Origin: Collinsella aerofaciens
Lineage (GTDB): Bacteria > Actinomycetota > Coriobacteriia > Coriobacteriales > Coriobacteriaceae
Assembly (NCBI GenBank): GCA_030826265.1
Contig: JAPJOH010000002.1
Coordinates: 1 to 64,000 of the forward strand
Direction: 5' to 3'
DNA: 64,000 nt
Shown: one piece after another, positions 41,767 through 50,557 of the stretch
Position numbering within the stretch: position 1 is the first letter of the stretch
Layout of the letters: each line of letters starts with the position of its first letter
The notes under the pieces: model-generated
The model's database searches: none
What the model saw: only the letters and a program-made list of their open reading frames with translations
Told to the model about the DNA's origin: nothing
Program-made: the position numbers and the translations under genes

Positions 41767-43350
41767 ATGTCTGATCGTTTGACGGTCCTGACGTCTAAGA
41801 GCGTCTTTACCGGTACGGGGGACCTGCCGTTTGAAGGTTTCGTAGCGGTCCGTGGCAATCGAATTGAGGCGGTTGGCACCAAGTGCGAGGTAGCTTCGTA
41901 TTTGACCCAGGCGGACGAGGTAGTTGACCTGGGCGACCGCACCGTCATGCCCGGCCTGATCGATGTGCATACCTTCTATACGGGCTGGGCACTGCGGACG
42001 TTGGGGTCTGATCTGTCCGGCGTCGCCGATGCCAAAGAGGCCGTGTCGCTCTTGCGTGCATGGAAAGATGATCATCCGGATTGCGCGGCGGCTTTTGGCC
42101 ACAACCTGCCCGAAACGTTGGCATCGGATGCCGAGAACGCAAATACGGCAGCTGTGTTTGACGAGTTTTTTGGTGATATCCCTGTCGTCTGCTTTACACC
42201 GGGCGCGGAGACCTGCGTTCTCAATGCTGCCGCCAGTGCGCGATACGGTTTTACACCGCAGGCGTGCTATGCCGAGGAGATCTGGCGCATGATGAGCGAT
42301 TTCCTCGCGTTGCCCGAGGTGCGCGCGGGGTATTCGGACTACATGAGCATGCTTAACGAGCGCGGCGTTACCGCCATCAAGGAGATGGCGTTTGATGACT
42401 ACTACGGCTTTGCCGACGAAATGGCTCGCCGTGAGGAATCTGGCGAGCTGACGGTTCGCGTCTCTATGATGTCGCAGCCGGTGGGCGCTGGTGCAAATCT
42501 GGCATATGCTCGCGAGGCACGAGAGCGCTTCCGGGGACCGTTCGTTCGTTTTTCTGGCTTCAACCGTATGACCGATCGCGGCGTATGGGCGGGGCTTGCC
42601 GAGATGATTGACCCCTATGAGGACACGGCCGATGCGGGCGCTGCCGGCAAGACGGTTGTCGAGGAGCCCGAGTGGGATCTGATTGAGAACGAGCTGCGCG
42701 CAATTGATGCTGACGGCTTCCGATATTCCTTGCATTGCCAGGGCGATGGCGCCGTTCGTCGCACCGTGGCGCTCTATGCCTCGCTGCCTCGAGACGAGCA
42801 TGGACGGTTGCTTCGCCGCCATGCGATTACCGATCTCGAGAACTCTGATCCGACCGATCTTGTCAAGTTTGGCAAGTTAGGTGGAATTTGCGAGGTCTAT
42901 CCGCAGATTCTGACGCTGGACCGGCGCGAGGATTGCCTGTCGATGATGCGTCGACAAATTGGCAAGACGCGACTTTTGCACAGCTGGAATCGCCGCGGCA
43001 TGGAAGATTCCGGATGCACGGTGTGCTGTGGTACGGATTTGCCGCTGCTGATTCCGAGCCTGGGCGAGTCAATCTACAGTGCGTGCGGCGGATACTTCGA
43101 CGATGGACTGCCCGTGAATGAGGCCAACGCGCTGACGCTTGTCGAGCTCTTGCGTGCTTGGACTGCCGGGGGCGCGTACGATCTGATGCGCGAAGACGAG
43201 CTGGGTACGCTCGAGGTCGGCAAGCTTGCTGATATCTGCGTGCTCGATCGGGATGTGTTCGACCTCGATTATCGCGACGCACGCGATCTTTCGGTTGATA
43301 TGACGATGTCGGACGGACAAATCGTGTTCGATCGAAATAAGGAGGCATAA
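41767..43350 (+). CDS. Amidohydrolase family 3 (YtcJ-like) protein
   Basis: A 527-residue metal-dependent hydrolase-like protein. The N-terminal metal motif reads LIDVHTFYTG, so the second histidine of the usual HxH is replaced by Phe. Other ligands appear kept: K in VTAIKEMAFDD, H in YSLHCQGDGA, and D in CCGTDLPLL. The C-terminal ELGTLEVGKLADICVLD is typical. It follows the carrier gene by 9 bp. It may cleave the imported amide or act on N-acyl amino acids; the HxF change leaves its activity open. Confidence 0.88.
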   Translation: MSDRLTVLTSKSVFTGTGDLPFEGFVAVRGNRIEAVGTKCEVASYLTQADEVVDLGDRTVMPGLIDVHTFYTGWALRTLGSDLSGVADAKEAVSLLRAWKDDHPDCAAAFGHNLPETLASDAENANTAAVFDEFFGDIPVVCFTPGAETCVLNAAASARYGFTPQACYAEEIWRMMSDFLALPEVRAGYSDYMSMLNERGVTAIKEMAFDDYYGFADEMARREESGELTVRVSMMSQPVGAGANLAYAREARERFRGPFVRFSGFNRMTDRGVWAGLAEMIDPYEDTADAGAAGKTVVEEPEWDLIENELRAIDADGFRYSLHCQGDGAVRRTVALYASLPRDEHGRLLRRHAITDLENSDPTDLVKFGKLGGICEVYPQILTLDRREDCLSMMRRQIGKTRLLHSWNRRGMEDSGCTVCCGTDLPLLIPSLGESIYSACGGYFDDGLPVNEANALTLVELLRAWTAGGAYDLMREDELGTLEVGKLADICVLDRDVFDLDYRDARDLSVDMTMSDGQIVFDRNKEA

Positions 43351-43351
43351 G

Positions 43352-44203
43352 ATGTCTGAATCCAAGCCGACGCTGCGCCGCGAACAGATTGCGGGCATGA
43401 ATATCCACTACATCATGTGGTCGCTCGATTACTTCCTTGATGTGCAGCAGCGTTTGGGCTTTGAGTCCATTGAGCTGTGGTGTGCGGAGCCGCATGTGAC
43501 ACTCGACCATACGGGCTACTTTGAGGCTGAGGTCCTGGCGAAAAAAGCTGCAGACCGTGGGCTTAGGTATCGTACTCTGTGCCCCGAGAATGTTGTCTAT
43601 CCTTGGCAGTACTGCGCACGCAAACCGCTGCATGAACAGCGCAGCCTGGCGTACTTTAAGCACGGCATTGAGCTTGCCGAGGTACTTGGGTGCGACCGTA
43701 TGTCCGTCAACTCGGGCTGGGGCGACTGGGACGAGGACCGCGAGGAAGCCTGGAAGCGCAGCCGCGAGCACATGTCCATTCTGGCGGAGTATGCCGGCGA
43801 GCACGGTCTGGTGCTTACGATGGAAAGCCTGCGTCCCGAGGAGAGCAACCTTGTGACGACGGTTTCCGATGCGAAGCGCATGATTGACGAGGTCGCGAGC
43901 CCGTACTTACAGCCCATGGTTGATACAACCGCGATGGGCGTTGCAGGCGAGACGCTCGAGGACTGGTTTGCCGCCTTTGGTGATGGGGCAATTCACGAGA
44001 TGCACTTTATCGACGGTGATCCGTATGGCCATCTGGTGTGGGGCGATGGCAAGCACGATATGGACGCCTTCGTTGCCACGCTCAACGCCCATGGTTTCGA
44101 CGGCATGCTGGGCCAGGAAATCACGGACGGTCGTTACTATGATGACCCGGCGGCGGCAGATGCCAAGAACATGGCCGCATTCGAGAAATATCTGATTGAC
44201 TAA
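43352..44203 (+). CDS. Sugar phosphate isomerase/epimerase (TIM barrel)
   Basis: A 283-residue AP_endonuc_2-type barrel (xylose isomerase-like). It has MNIHYIMWSLDYFLDVQQRL, then ESIELWC, and the metal-binding Glu in LTMESLRPEES plus Asp/His in MVDTTAMGV and EMHFIDGDPYGHL. Related to the FrlC epimerase of the fructoselysine pathway. Starts 1 bp after the amidohydrolase stop codon behind aaggagg. Confidence 0.9.
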   Translation: MSESKPTLRREQIAGMNIHYIMWSLDYFLDVQQRLGFESIELWCAEPHVTLDHTGYFEAEVLAKKAADRGLRYRTLCPENVVYPWQYCARKPLHEQRSLAYFKHGIELAEVLGCDRMSVNSGWGDWDEDREEAWKRSREHMSILAEYAGEHGLVLTMESLRPEESNLVTTVSDAKRMIDEVASPYLQPMVDTTAMGVAGETLEDWFAAFGDGAIHEMHFIDGDPYGHLVWGDGKHDMDAFVATLNAHGFDGMLGQEITDGRYYDDPAAADAKNMAAFEKYLID

Positions 44204-44265
44204 AACAACTATCGGCCACGCAACCAACGTCATTGATTGTGGACCAAACAAGAAAGGAACTGGAT

Positions 44266-45234
44266 ATGAACGCACACGACCTGATCAAAGAGGCAATTGC
44301 CGAGAAGGGCAAGTTCGACAGCGTCTACTGGATTGCTTGCGGTGGCTCCATGATCGATTTGATCCCGGCTCATGAGCTTCTGCAGCGCGAGGCAACCACC
44401 TTCACTTCGTATATCTATACGGCTCGCGAGTTTGATATCATGCGCCCGCGCCGCTTGGGTGAGAAATCCCTGGTCATTGCTTGCAGCCACAGTGGCAACA
44501 CCCCCGAGGTCGTCGAGGGCTGTGAGATTGCCCTTGCTGCCGGCGCTACGGTGATCGCCCAGACCGACAACGCTGGATCCAAGATTGACTCCGGCAAGTG
44601 GACCACGTGGGTCTACCCGTGGGGCGAGGGCGTGCCGCAGGCTGAGGTCCCCGCTGGCATTTCGCTGTCGCTTGCGGCCGAGCTGCTCGATCAGCAGGAG
44701 GGCTACGCCGATCTTGCCGATATGTATGCCGGTATTGCTGAGATGGATAAGATTCTTCCTCCGGCACGCGAGAAGGTAAATGCCGAGCTGGGCGATCGTT
44801 TTGCCAAGCTTTGCCAGGAGCACGAGTTCTTCTACATTCTGGGCAGCGGTCCCAACTTTAGCCAGACCTACGGTTTCGCTATCTGCTCTCTTATGGAGAT
44901 GCAGTGGCAGCACTGCAGCTACATCCACTCTGCCGAGTACTTCCACGGCCCCTTCGAGGCTACTCAGGATGGCGTTTTTTACTTCCTGCAGATGGGCTCC
45001 AGCGAGTGCCGTGCTATGGACGAGCGCGCCCTGGCGTTCCTTAAGACGCATACCGATACGCTGATGGTGCTTGATGCCAAGGAGTACGGTATGGAAGCCG
45101 TGCCGGCGAGCGTCCGTGCCTATCTGGACCCGGTGCTGTTCTACGCCATGAACTGCGAGCTGCGCGCCGCACGCGGCAAGGTGTTTGATCACGATCCCGA
45201 TTTCCGCCGCTATATGGGTGTTGTCGAGTACTAG
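44266..45234 (+). CDS. SIS-domain deglycase (FrlB-like)
   Basis: A 322-residue protein with tandem sugar isomerase domains: YWIACGGSMIDLIPAHELL, VIACSHSGNTPEVVEGCEIALAAG in parts, and a second domain near ILGSGPNFSQTYGF. FrlB-type deglycases split 6-phosphorylated Amadori compounds into glucose 6-phosphate and the free amine. The neighbouring PfkB kinases fit that chemistry. The ATG follows agaaaggaa. Confidence 0.88.
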   Translation: MNAHDLIKEAIAEKGKFDSVYWIACGGSMIDLIPAHELLQREATTFTSYIYTAREFDIMRPRRLGEKSLVIACSHSGNTPEVVEGCEIALAAGATVIAQTDNAGSKIDSGKWTTWVYPWGEGVPQAEVPAGISLSLAAELLDQQEGYADLADMYAGIAEMDKILPPAREKVNAELGDRFAKLCQEHEFFYILGSGPNFSQTYGFAICSLMEMQWQHCSYIHSAEYFHGPFEATQDGVFYFLQMGSSECRAMDERALAFLKTHTDTLMVLDAKEYGMEAVPASVRAYLDPVLFYAMNCELRAARGKVFDHDPDFRRYMGVVEY

Positions 45235-45248
45235 AAGGGGCAAAGGCC

Positions 45249-46112
45249 ATGGCATTTAACGTTAACGCGCTCGGATTTGGCGACAACGTCGTCGATCGCT
45301 ACGAGCATATCCACACCATGTATCCCGGCGGCAATGCGGTGAACTTCGCCGTTTATGCCAAGAAATGCGGTGCCGCACGCTCTGCATACATGGGCATTTT
45401 TGGCAATGACGCCGCTGCCGAGCATGTCATTGCAAGCCTCGAGGATGAGGGTATCGAGCTTGACAAGTGCGAGCAGATGATTGGCGAGAACGGGGCGGCT
45501 CGCGTGACCGTCGTTGACGGTGACCGTGTCTTCCTTGGCTCCAACGAGGGCGGTATCCGTGGCGATGCGCGCTATGTCCTTGATCGCTTTGACCTTGCGT
45601 ACATGAAGCAGTTCGATGTGGTTCATTCGGGCAACTACTGCTTTACCGAGCGCGAGCTGCCCAAGTTGAAGGCTGCGGGCGTCACGGTCTCTTTTGACTT
45701 TTCGGACGACTCCACCGACGAGTACTACGAGCAGATTGCGCCCTACGTCGATTTCGCTTTCTTTAGTGCGGCGGATGCCGCGAGCGAGGACGAGATTCGC
45801 GAGCGTCTGGCATGGGTGAAGGGTCTGGGTCCGCGTTTTGTGTCGGCTACGGCGGGCGCCGAGGGCTGCATTGCTTACGACGGCGAACGTTATTACCGCC
45901 AGCTGGCTAAACCGGTAACGGACATGAAGGACACCATGGGGGCGGGCGACTCGTTCCTCACCTCGTTTTTGATGTGCTATCTCGATTCCGTCAAGCGTGG
46001 TGAGGATGGCGCCGAGGCCATCGAGCGCGCGCTCGACTTTGCTGCCGGGTTTGCTTCGACCGTGTGCGGCATGGAAGGTTCTTGGGGCCACGGAGCACCA
46101 ATCGTCGAATAG
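45249..46112 (+). CDS. PfkB-family sugar kinase (FrlD-like)
   Basis: A 287-residue carbohydrate kinase. It has FGDNVVDRYEHIHTMYPGGN at the N-terminus and the catalytic motif MKDTMGAGDSFLTSFLM (GAGD) at the C-terminus. The N-terminus of FrlD kinases has the same pattern, so phosphorylation of fructoselysine or a related Amadori compound is a good guess. 14 bp after the SIS gene. Confidence 0.9.
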   Translation: MAFNVNALGFGDNVVDRYEHIHTMYPGGNAVNFAVYAKKCGAARSAYMGIFGNDAAAEHVIASLEDEGIELDKCEQMIGENGAARVTVVDGDRVFLGSNEGGIRGDARYVLDRFDLAYMKQFDVVHSGNYCFTERELPKLKAAGVTVSFDFSDDSTDEYYEQIAPYVDFAFFSAADAASEDEIRERLAWVKGLGPRFVSATAGAEGCIAYDGERYYRQLAKPVTDMKDTMGAGDSFLTSFLMCYLDSVKRGEDGAEAIERALDFAAGFASTVCGMEGSWGHGAPIVE

Positions 46113-46182
46113 CTTAAGAAAGCGTACGGCGGTCTGGCTATGAGGCCTTGGACAGCCGATGCAAAACAATAAGCGAAATGCG

Positions 46183-46216
46183 AAAAGGGGGCTCGCCATG
46201 TGGTGGGTCCCCTTTT
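46183..46216 (+). terminator. Intra-operon hairpin between the two kinase genes
   Basis: aaaagggg (46183-46190) pairs with cccctttt (46209-46216), and the inner bases extend the stem with wobbles. The T run lies within the stem. Probably attenuates downstream genes or separates two units. Confidence 0.55.
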
Positions 46217-46233
46217 GAACATTGGAGAAGACC

Positions 46234-47034
46234 ATGGGTATTAAAGCGTGCGCGGCTGGTTTTTGCTGCGCGGACGTCTATCAAAACATCGGCGTGTTCT
46301 ATCCGACCGGTAATGGCATTGACTGGGGTATCCATCTTGCACGAATGGGCGTTTCGGTATCCGCCGTGTCGGTTGTCGGCAAGGACGAGTACGGAGACAA
46401 GATGAGAGAGGCGCTGGCCGCCGAGGGGTTCGATATCTCACATCTGCGGGTGGAGGATGGCGACACTTCGGTGATGCTCATGGCATTGAAAGACGGCGTC
46501 GATCGCGTGCATCTCGAGGCAATCGATGGTGTTATGGAGACATATCGACCGAATGAAGACGACCGGGCGTTTATCCTAGAGCATGACATCATTCATACCG
46601 ACCTGTTTGGCAATTGTTTGGACCTCCTGCCCGAATGGCATGATGCGGGCAAGACGGTGGTTATGGACTTCTCGGTGTTCAGCCAGGATCCCGAATATGC
46701 CTGCGAGAATCATTTTCCCTACGTTGACTATGCGTTCATGTCGTTTGAAGAGGACACTCCGGAGCTACGAGACTGGGTACGTCACGTGCAGGGATTGGGA
46801 CCGCGCGTTGCGGTTGCCACGCTTGGCGAGAAGGGAAGCATTGCCTATGACGGTGAGCGCTTCTATGAGTGCGGGATCGTACCGGCGGAGAAGGTCGTTA
46901 ATACCGTGGGTGCCGGCGACTCGTATATTGCCGGGTTTACCAAGGGCGTGATCGATGGCCTTGATATTCCGGCGTGTATGAAGGCGGGCGCTGAGCTGTC
47001 CTCCCGCGTCATCGGCTCTTTTGAGCCGTACTAG
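46234..47034 (+). CDS. Second PfkB-family kinase
   Basis: A 266-residue carbohydrate kinase, related to the first but shorter. It has DVYQNIGVFYPTGNGIDWG near the N-terminus and VNTVGAGDSYIAGFTKG (GAGD) at the C-terminus. The two copies may serve different substrates. The ATG at 46234 follows ggagaag. Confidence 0.9.
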   Translation: MGIKACAAGFCCADVYQNIGVFYPTGNGIDWGIHLARMGVSVSAVSVVGKDEYGDKMREALAAEGFDISHLRVEDGDTSVMLMALKDGVDRVHLEAIDGVMETYRPNEDDRAFILEHDIIHTDLFGNCLDLLPEWHDAGKTVVMDFSVFSQDPEYACENHFPYVDYAFMSFEEDTPELRDWVRHVQGLGPRVAVATLGEKGSIAYDGERFYECGIVPAEKVVNTVGAGDSYIAGFTKGVIDGLDIPACMKAGAELSSRVIGSFEPY

Positions 47035-47061
47035 GGTCAAATGCCTGGAAAGGAGTACGAA

Positions 47062-47922
47062 ATGGTTATCGACATGTTGGTTCAGCCCATGCTCTACGGC
47101 GAGATCTGTACGCCGGGTGATGAGCCCGATGGATTCGGTTTTTGGTCACGAGAATATGGTATGGGGCATATGGGCCCCATGGATTGGGATGAGCTTCAAG
47201 TCGAGATGGACGTCTGCGATGTGCAGAAGAGCGTGCTCATGCCGCTCGATGTAACCACGGCATGCGGAGGGCACTTTGGCACCAATGACCAGATTGCCAT
47301 GCTGGTTGCCGCGCATCCCGATCGTCTGTGGGGATTTGCGAGCGTAGATCCGCGGGTGAGCGGTGCCGCAGACGAATTGGAGCGCGCCTTTACCGAGTTG
47401 GGGGCAAAGGGGCTTTGCCTGCATCCGGCAAAGCAGGGTTTTGCCCCCGATGATGCTGTGGCCGAGCCGCTTTACGAGCTGTGCGAGCGCTATAACAAAC
47501 CGGTGGTTTTCCATGCCGGTATGTCTTGGGAACCGGGTGCAGAGCTCTCGCGCAGTAACCCGCTTGCATTTGAGCACACAATCGCAACGCATCCAAATGT
47601 GCGTTTTAGTTTGACACACTTTGGCTGGCCCTGGGTGCGCGAGACCGTGGCGATGCTGCTCAAGTATCCCAACTGCTACACGGACACCTCTATCACTTAC
47701 ATCGATTCGCCCGAGGAGATGATGCAGCGTCTTTTCACGGTCGATATGGGGCCGCTGTGGTATGAGCGTGCGCTATCGCATCAAGTGATGTTCGCCAGCA
47801 ATACGCCGCGCTTCCGTGCGTTCAAACTCAAGCGGGCGCTCGATACCGTGTCCATGCGCGATGATGCGCGAGAAAGGCTCTACTGGGGTAATGCCCTGCG
47901 TTTTCTTGAAGGGGATGAGTGA
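47062..47922 (+). CDS. Amidohydrolase family 2 protein
   Basis: A 286-residue metal-dependent hydrolase (amidohydro-related TIM barrel) with FHAGMSWEPG, FSLTHFGWPWVRE and late VMFASNTPRFR. The N-terminus (MVIDMLVQPMLYG) lacks a clear HxH. Relatives are decarboxylases or lactonases. The ATG follows aaaggag. It overlaps the YjbQ gene by 4 bp. Confidence 0.88.
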   Translation: MVIDMLVQPMLYGEICTPGDEPDGFGFWSREYGMGHMGPMDWDELQVEMDVCDVQKSVLMPLDVTTACGGHFGTNDQIAMLVAAHPDRLWGFASVDPRVSGAADELERAFTELGAKGLCLHPAKQGFAPDDAVAEPLYELCERYNKPVVFHAGMSWEPGAELSRSNPLAFEHTIATHPNVRFSLTHFGWPWVRETVAMLLKYPNCYTDTSITYIDSPEEMMQRLFTVDMGPLWYERALSHQVMFASNTPRFRAFKLKRALDTVSMRDDARERLYWGNALRFLEGDE

Positions 47923-48353
47923 ACATGGTGACGCTCGAGACATTGAGCTATCTATCGACTGCTCCGGACCAGTTCATCGATATTACCGAAGACGTGCACG
48001 CTGCCATCGAACGCAGCTCGGTGACGAATGGCTTGGCAGCGATTATTTTGTCGCATACGACCTGTGGAATCGTGGTAAACGAGGGGCTGCCCTGCGTGGA
48101 GACGGATCTTATGGAGACGCTTGATCGCATCGCCCCACTCGATGCTCCCTATGCGCATGCACACTTCCTGCCGAGCTATGGAGCCACCGGCAACAACTCC
48201 TGTGGGCATATCAAGAGCATGATTTGTGGAAACAGTTGCTTCTTTCCCGTCCAAGATGGCCACATCGTGTGCGGAGGTGCCCAGAACATCTATCTTGCGG
48301 AGTTTGACGGTCCGCAGAAGCGAAAAGTGTACGTCGAGGTGCTGGGGGAATAA
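47919..48353 (+). CDS. YjbQ family protein (UPF0047)
   Basis: A 144-residue protein of the YjbQ/secondary thiamine phosphate synthase-like family: GLAAIILSHTTCGIVVNEG with conserved His, HAHFLPSYGATGNNSCGHI, and the final GGAQNIYLAEFDGPQKRKV. The role here is unclear. It starts at a GTG that overlaps the previous stop codon (gtga); an ATG 6 bases on is the alternative. Last intact gene of the operon. Confidence 0.88.
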   Translation: MNMVTLETLSYLSTAPDQFIDITEDVHAAIERSSVTNGLAAIILSHTTCGIVVNEGLPCVETDLMETLDRIAPLDAPYAHAHFLPSYGATGNNSCGHIKSMICGNSCFFPVQDGHIVCGGAQNIYLAEFDGPQKRKVYVEVLGE

Positions 48354-48372
48354 CGTTCCTGCAATAATGAGC

Positions 48373-48507
48373 TGCACCCCAAAACTTGGACGGCTTAAAT
48401 AAGAACTACGCCGCAAGGGACTGGCTCCGGAACTCCTCCGGGGTCAGTCCCTTCAGTTTAGTCTGCGTCCTCTGCCAGGTGATCCGTTGTATTATCCGGG
48501 CGGAAGC
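48373..48507 (-). mobile_element. IS3-family insertion sequence remnant
   Basis: The right end of an IS3/IS150-type element: terminal sequence tgcaccccaaaacttggac at 48373, and on the minus strand the last codons of its transposase (TKLKGLTPEEFRSQSLAA, then a stop). The other end and the rest of the transposase are gone. Confidence 0.75.
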
Positions 48508-48539
48508 GTGTCGCAAGTCGTGGCAGCCGCCAAGCGCAG

Positions 48540-48776
48540 TTCACGCGCTGCATTTTTTGCGGTGCCTGGGCCGGTGATCTCGGGCTGATTGACCGAGATT
48601 TCACTCACACCATGCGTCGCAAGACGGCGCTGCGCCTGGACGACCTCAAGCTTTTTCACTTCATCACGAGCGAGGGGGGGGGAGGTTTATCTCGACGACC
48701 GCACGACTGCGGACATTGCCGATTCACTTCTCTTTAATTGTCTTCCAGATGCGATGGTCATCGGCAGTTCGGCTGC
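48540..48776 (+). pseudogene. SgcQ/BtpA-family protein remnant
   Basis: The translation aligns by eye with residues of E. coli SgcQ: GAWAGDLGLIDRDFTHTMRR, LKLFHFITSEGG, then in another frame GEVYLDDRTTADIADSLLFN and NCLPDAMVIGSSAAG. The frame break is at the G tract 48672-48680. Only about 80 codons remain. The 5' end is lost next to the IS remnant, and the 3' end runs into the kinase remnant. Confidence 0.65.
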
Positions 48777-48784
48777 CGGTCGTG

Positions 48785-49679
48785 GTGCTTCGGGCGAGCT
48801 TGCCGATGAGGTCCGCGAGCGTCGCAGCGTGCGGCTGAGGCGACGGGGCTCGCGGCAGGGACACCTGTCTTGGTGGGAACGGGCGACTCTGGTGCCGAGG
48901 CCATTTCGACGGGTGTATTCCGTCCCGGCGATATGATGGTTCAGTTGGGGAGCACGGCGTATTTCATCTACCTTGCTGATCATATGGTCGATGATGCCCG
49001 CCTGTGGCCAGGGACGTTTATCATTCCCGGAACTTACGGAATCTGCGCGGGGACCAATACGGCGGGTGCGCTCACATCGTGGCTGCGCCAAGAGCTGTAT
49101 CGCGACGCCGTGGAGGCCGAGGGCCACGGTGGCCCCGATGCATATTCGGTTATGGCGCATGATGCCGCCGATGTGGTACCGGGTGCCGATGGGCTCCTGT
49201 GCCTGCCGTACTTTGCGGGGGAGCGTACTCCGCTCAACGATCCCGAGGCGCGTGGCGTCTTCTTTGGCCTGACCGGAAGGCATACGCGAGCCCATATGGT
49301 TCGCGCCGCCTTGGAAGGCGTCGCGTATACCGTTGCATCCCATGTCGACATTATCGAGCGAGAGCATGGACTGCCAATTGGGCGCATTATGCTTGTCGGA
49401 GGTGGAACCAAGAATCCAGTTTGGATGCAGGCTATCGCCGACGTATGTGGGCGCGAGGTCTCGGTTGCCAAGGTTACGGTGGGCGCATGCTTCGGTGATG
49501 CCATCATGGCAGCTCTCGCAGGTGGCGCCTATGCATCGTGGGATGAGCTCGCCCAAGTCCTTGGCGTTGCGCAAACAATCGTGCCTGATATGGCTGCCCA
49601 CGAGTTATATGCGTCGCGCCGTCATATCTTTGACGAATTGTATGCACGCAACCGTGATCTCATGCACGAATTGGTGTAA
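48785..49679 (+). pseudogene. FGGY carbohydrate kinase (xylulokinase-like), 5'-truncated and frameshifted
   Basis: The C-terminal half of an FGGY kinase. SGELADEVRER is in one frame and AAEATGLAAGTPVLVGTGDS in another, with the shift near 48820-48830. The rest is intact: GAEAISTGVFRPGDMMVQLG, the PYFAGERTPLNDPEARG loop, and GGGTKNPVWMQAIADV to the stop codon. The N-terminal ATPase half is missing. It probably once worked with the neighbouring operon. Confidence 0.8.
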
Positions 49680-49760
49680 TGCTGCCGAATTGTACTGCCT
49701 TCCAAAATAGGGACTGCGTTGTGCGATTCGCATGTCCCTTGGCATTTTTGCCCACAGGGG

Positions 49761-50543
49761 TTAGCGAAGGTCAAAAACAGAGTGCGCATTTGCTAAAACT
49801 GCCGACTCGATGCGCTTTGCGTCACAGTTTTTGAGTGAGGCAATGCGCATCGAGGTCCTTGTGAGTGATCTGATGAGCGACTGCGCGCTTGTTTCTGTGT
49901 TTGGTTCGGCTGGCGCATCGGTCTCGAGCAGTAGACGGTCGAGTGGAATCTGTCGGGCATATTCGCGACCGCGCTTGGTGGCGAGCATGCGTTCGTTGAC
50001 GGAAAAATAGCAGCCCGCATTACGCGCGCGGACGAGTTCGTCCGAAGTGCCGCTAAACCAGTGGAAGATGATAGCGGGGGAGTCGGGGTTTGGGATGAGT
50101 AGCCCGTGCGATTCTAGGGCGTCCAGCGCAGTTCCTGCCGAACGAACGGCGTGAATTGATATCACGCGCCCGGCAAGAGGACGCTGCACGAGCACATCGC
50201 AGAGCCGGTCAAGTGCCTGTATTTGCAGCGACTCGCTTCCGGCAAAGCGCTCGGAAAAGTCGAGTCCGACTTCGCCGATGTGGCGCTCTTGGGCGGCAAC
50301 TTCGCAAAGCAGATCGACTTCGGTAGAACCACAGCGGCCGTCGGCGAGCCACCAGGGGTGAAGCCCAATGCCGGCGATGATGCCTGGTTGGCGACGGGCA
50401 CGCTCGTTTGCGGCCGAAAAGTCGCGTGGATCGACGCCGCAATCAAATAGACCCAAGCCCAGTGCCGTCGCCTCATCGGCAACGGCGTCCGGGTGAGCCA
50501 TTAAATCAAGATGGCAGTGTGCATCAATTAACTGGGGCCCCAT
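49761..50543 (-). CDS. TatD-family metal-dependent hydrolase
   Basis: A 260-residue TatD-type nuclease-like barrel: LIDAHCHLD (HxH), AGIGLHPWW, GEVGLDFS, ISIHAVRS, FHWFSGTSDELVRA and LLLETDAPAEPNT with the final metal Asp. The ATG at 50543 has ggag 9 bases upstream. The GTG that overlaps the tcdA stop is an alternative. Tightly linked to tcdA. Confidence 0.92.
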   Translation of the reverse strand: MGPQLIDAHCHLDLMAHPDAVADEATALGLGLFDCGVDPRDFSAANERARRQPGIIAGIGLHPWWLADGRCGSTEVDLLCEVAAQERHIGEVGLDFSERFAGSESLQIQALDRLCDVLVQRPLAGRVISIHAVRSAGTALDALESHGLLIPNPDSPAIIFHWFSGTSDELVRARNAGCYFSVNERMLATKRGREYARQIPLDRLLLETDAPAEPNTETSAQSLIRSLTRTSMRIASLKNCDAKRIESAVLANAHSVFDLR

Positions 50544-50557
50544 CTCGGCGCGCTCCA

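Noticed and set aside
40777..42822. 681-codon minus-strand frame across the YfcC and amidohydrolase genes
   Set aside because: A shadow of two well-supported plus-strand genes. The same applies to long minus frames at 15409-17049, 23340-24563, 24412-26430 and 31153-32904.
48386..48577. 63-codon plus-strand frame across the IS remnant
   Set aside because: It reads through the antisense strand of the transposase end and the scar. No gene character.
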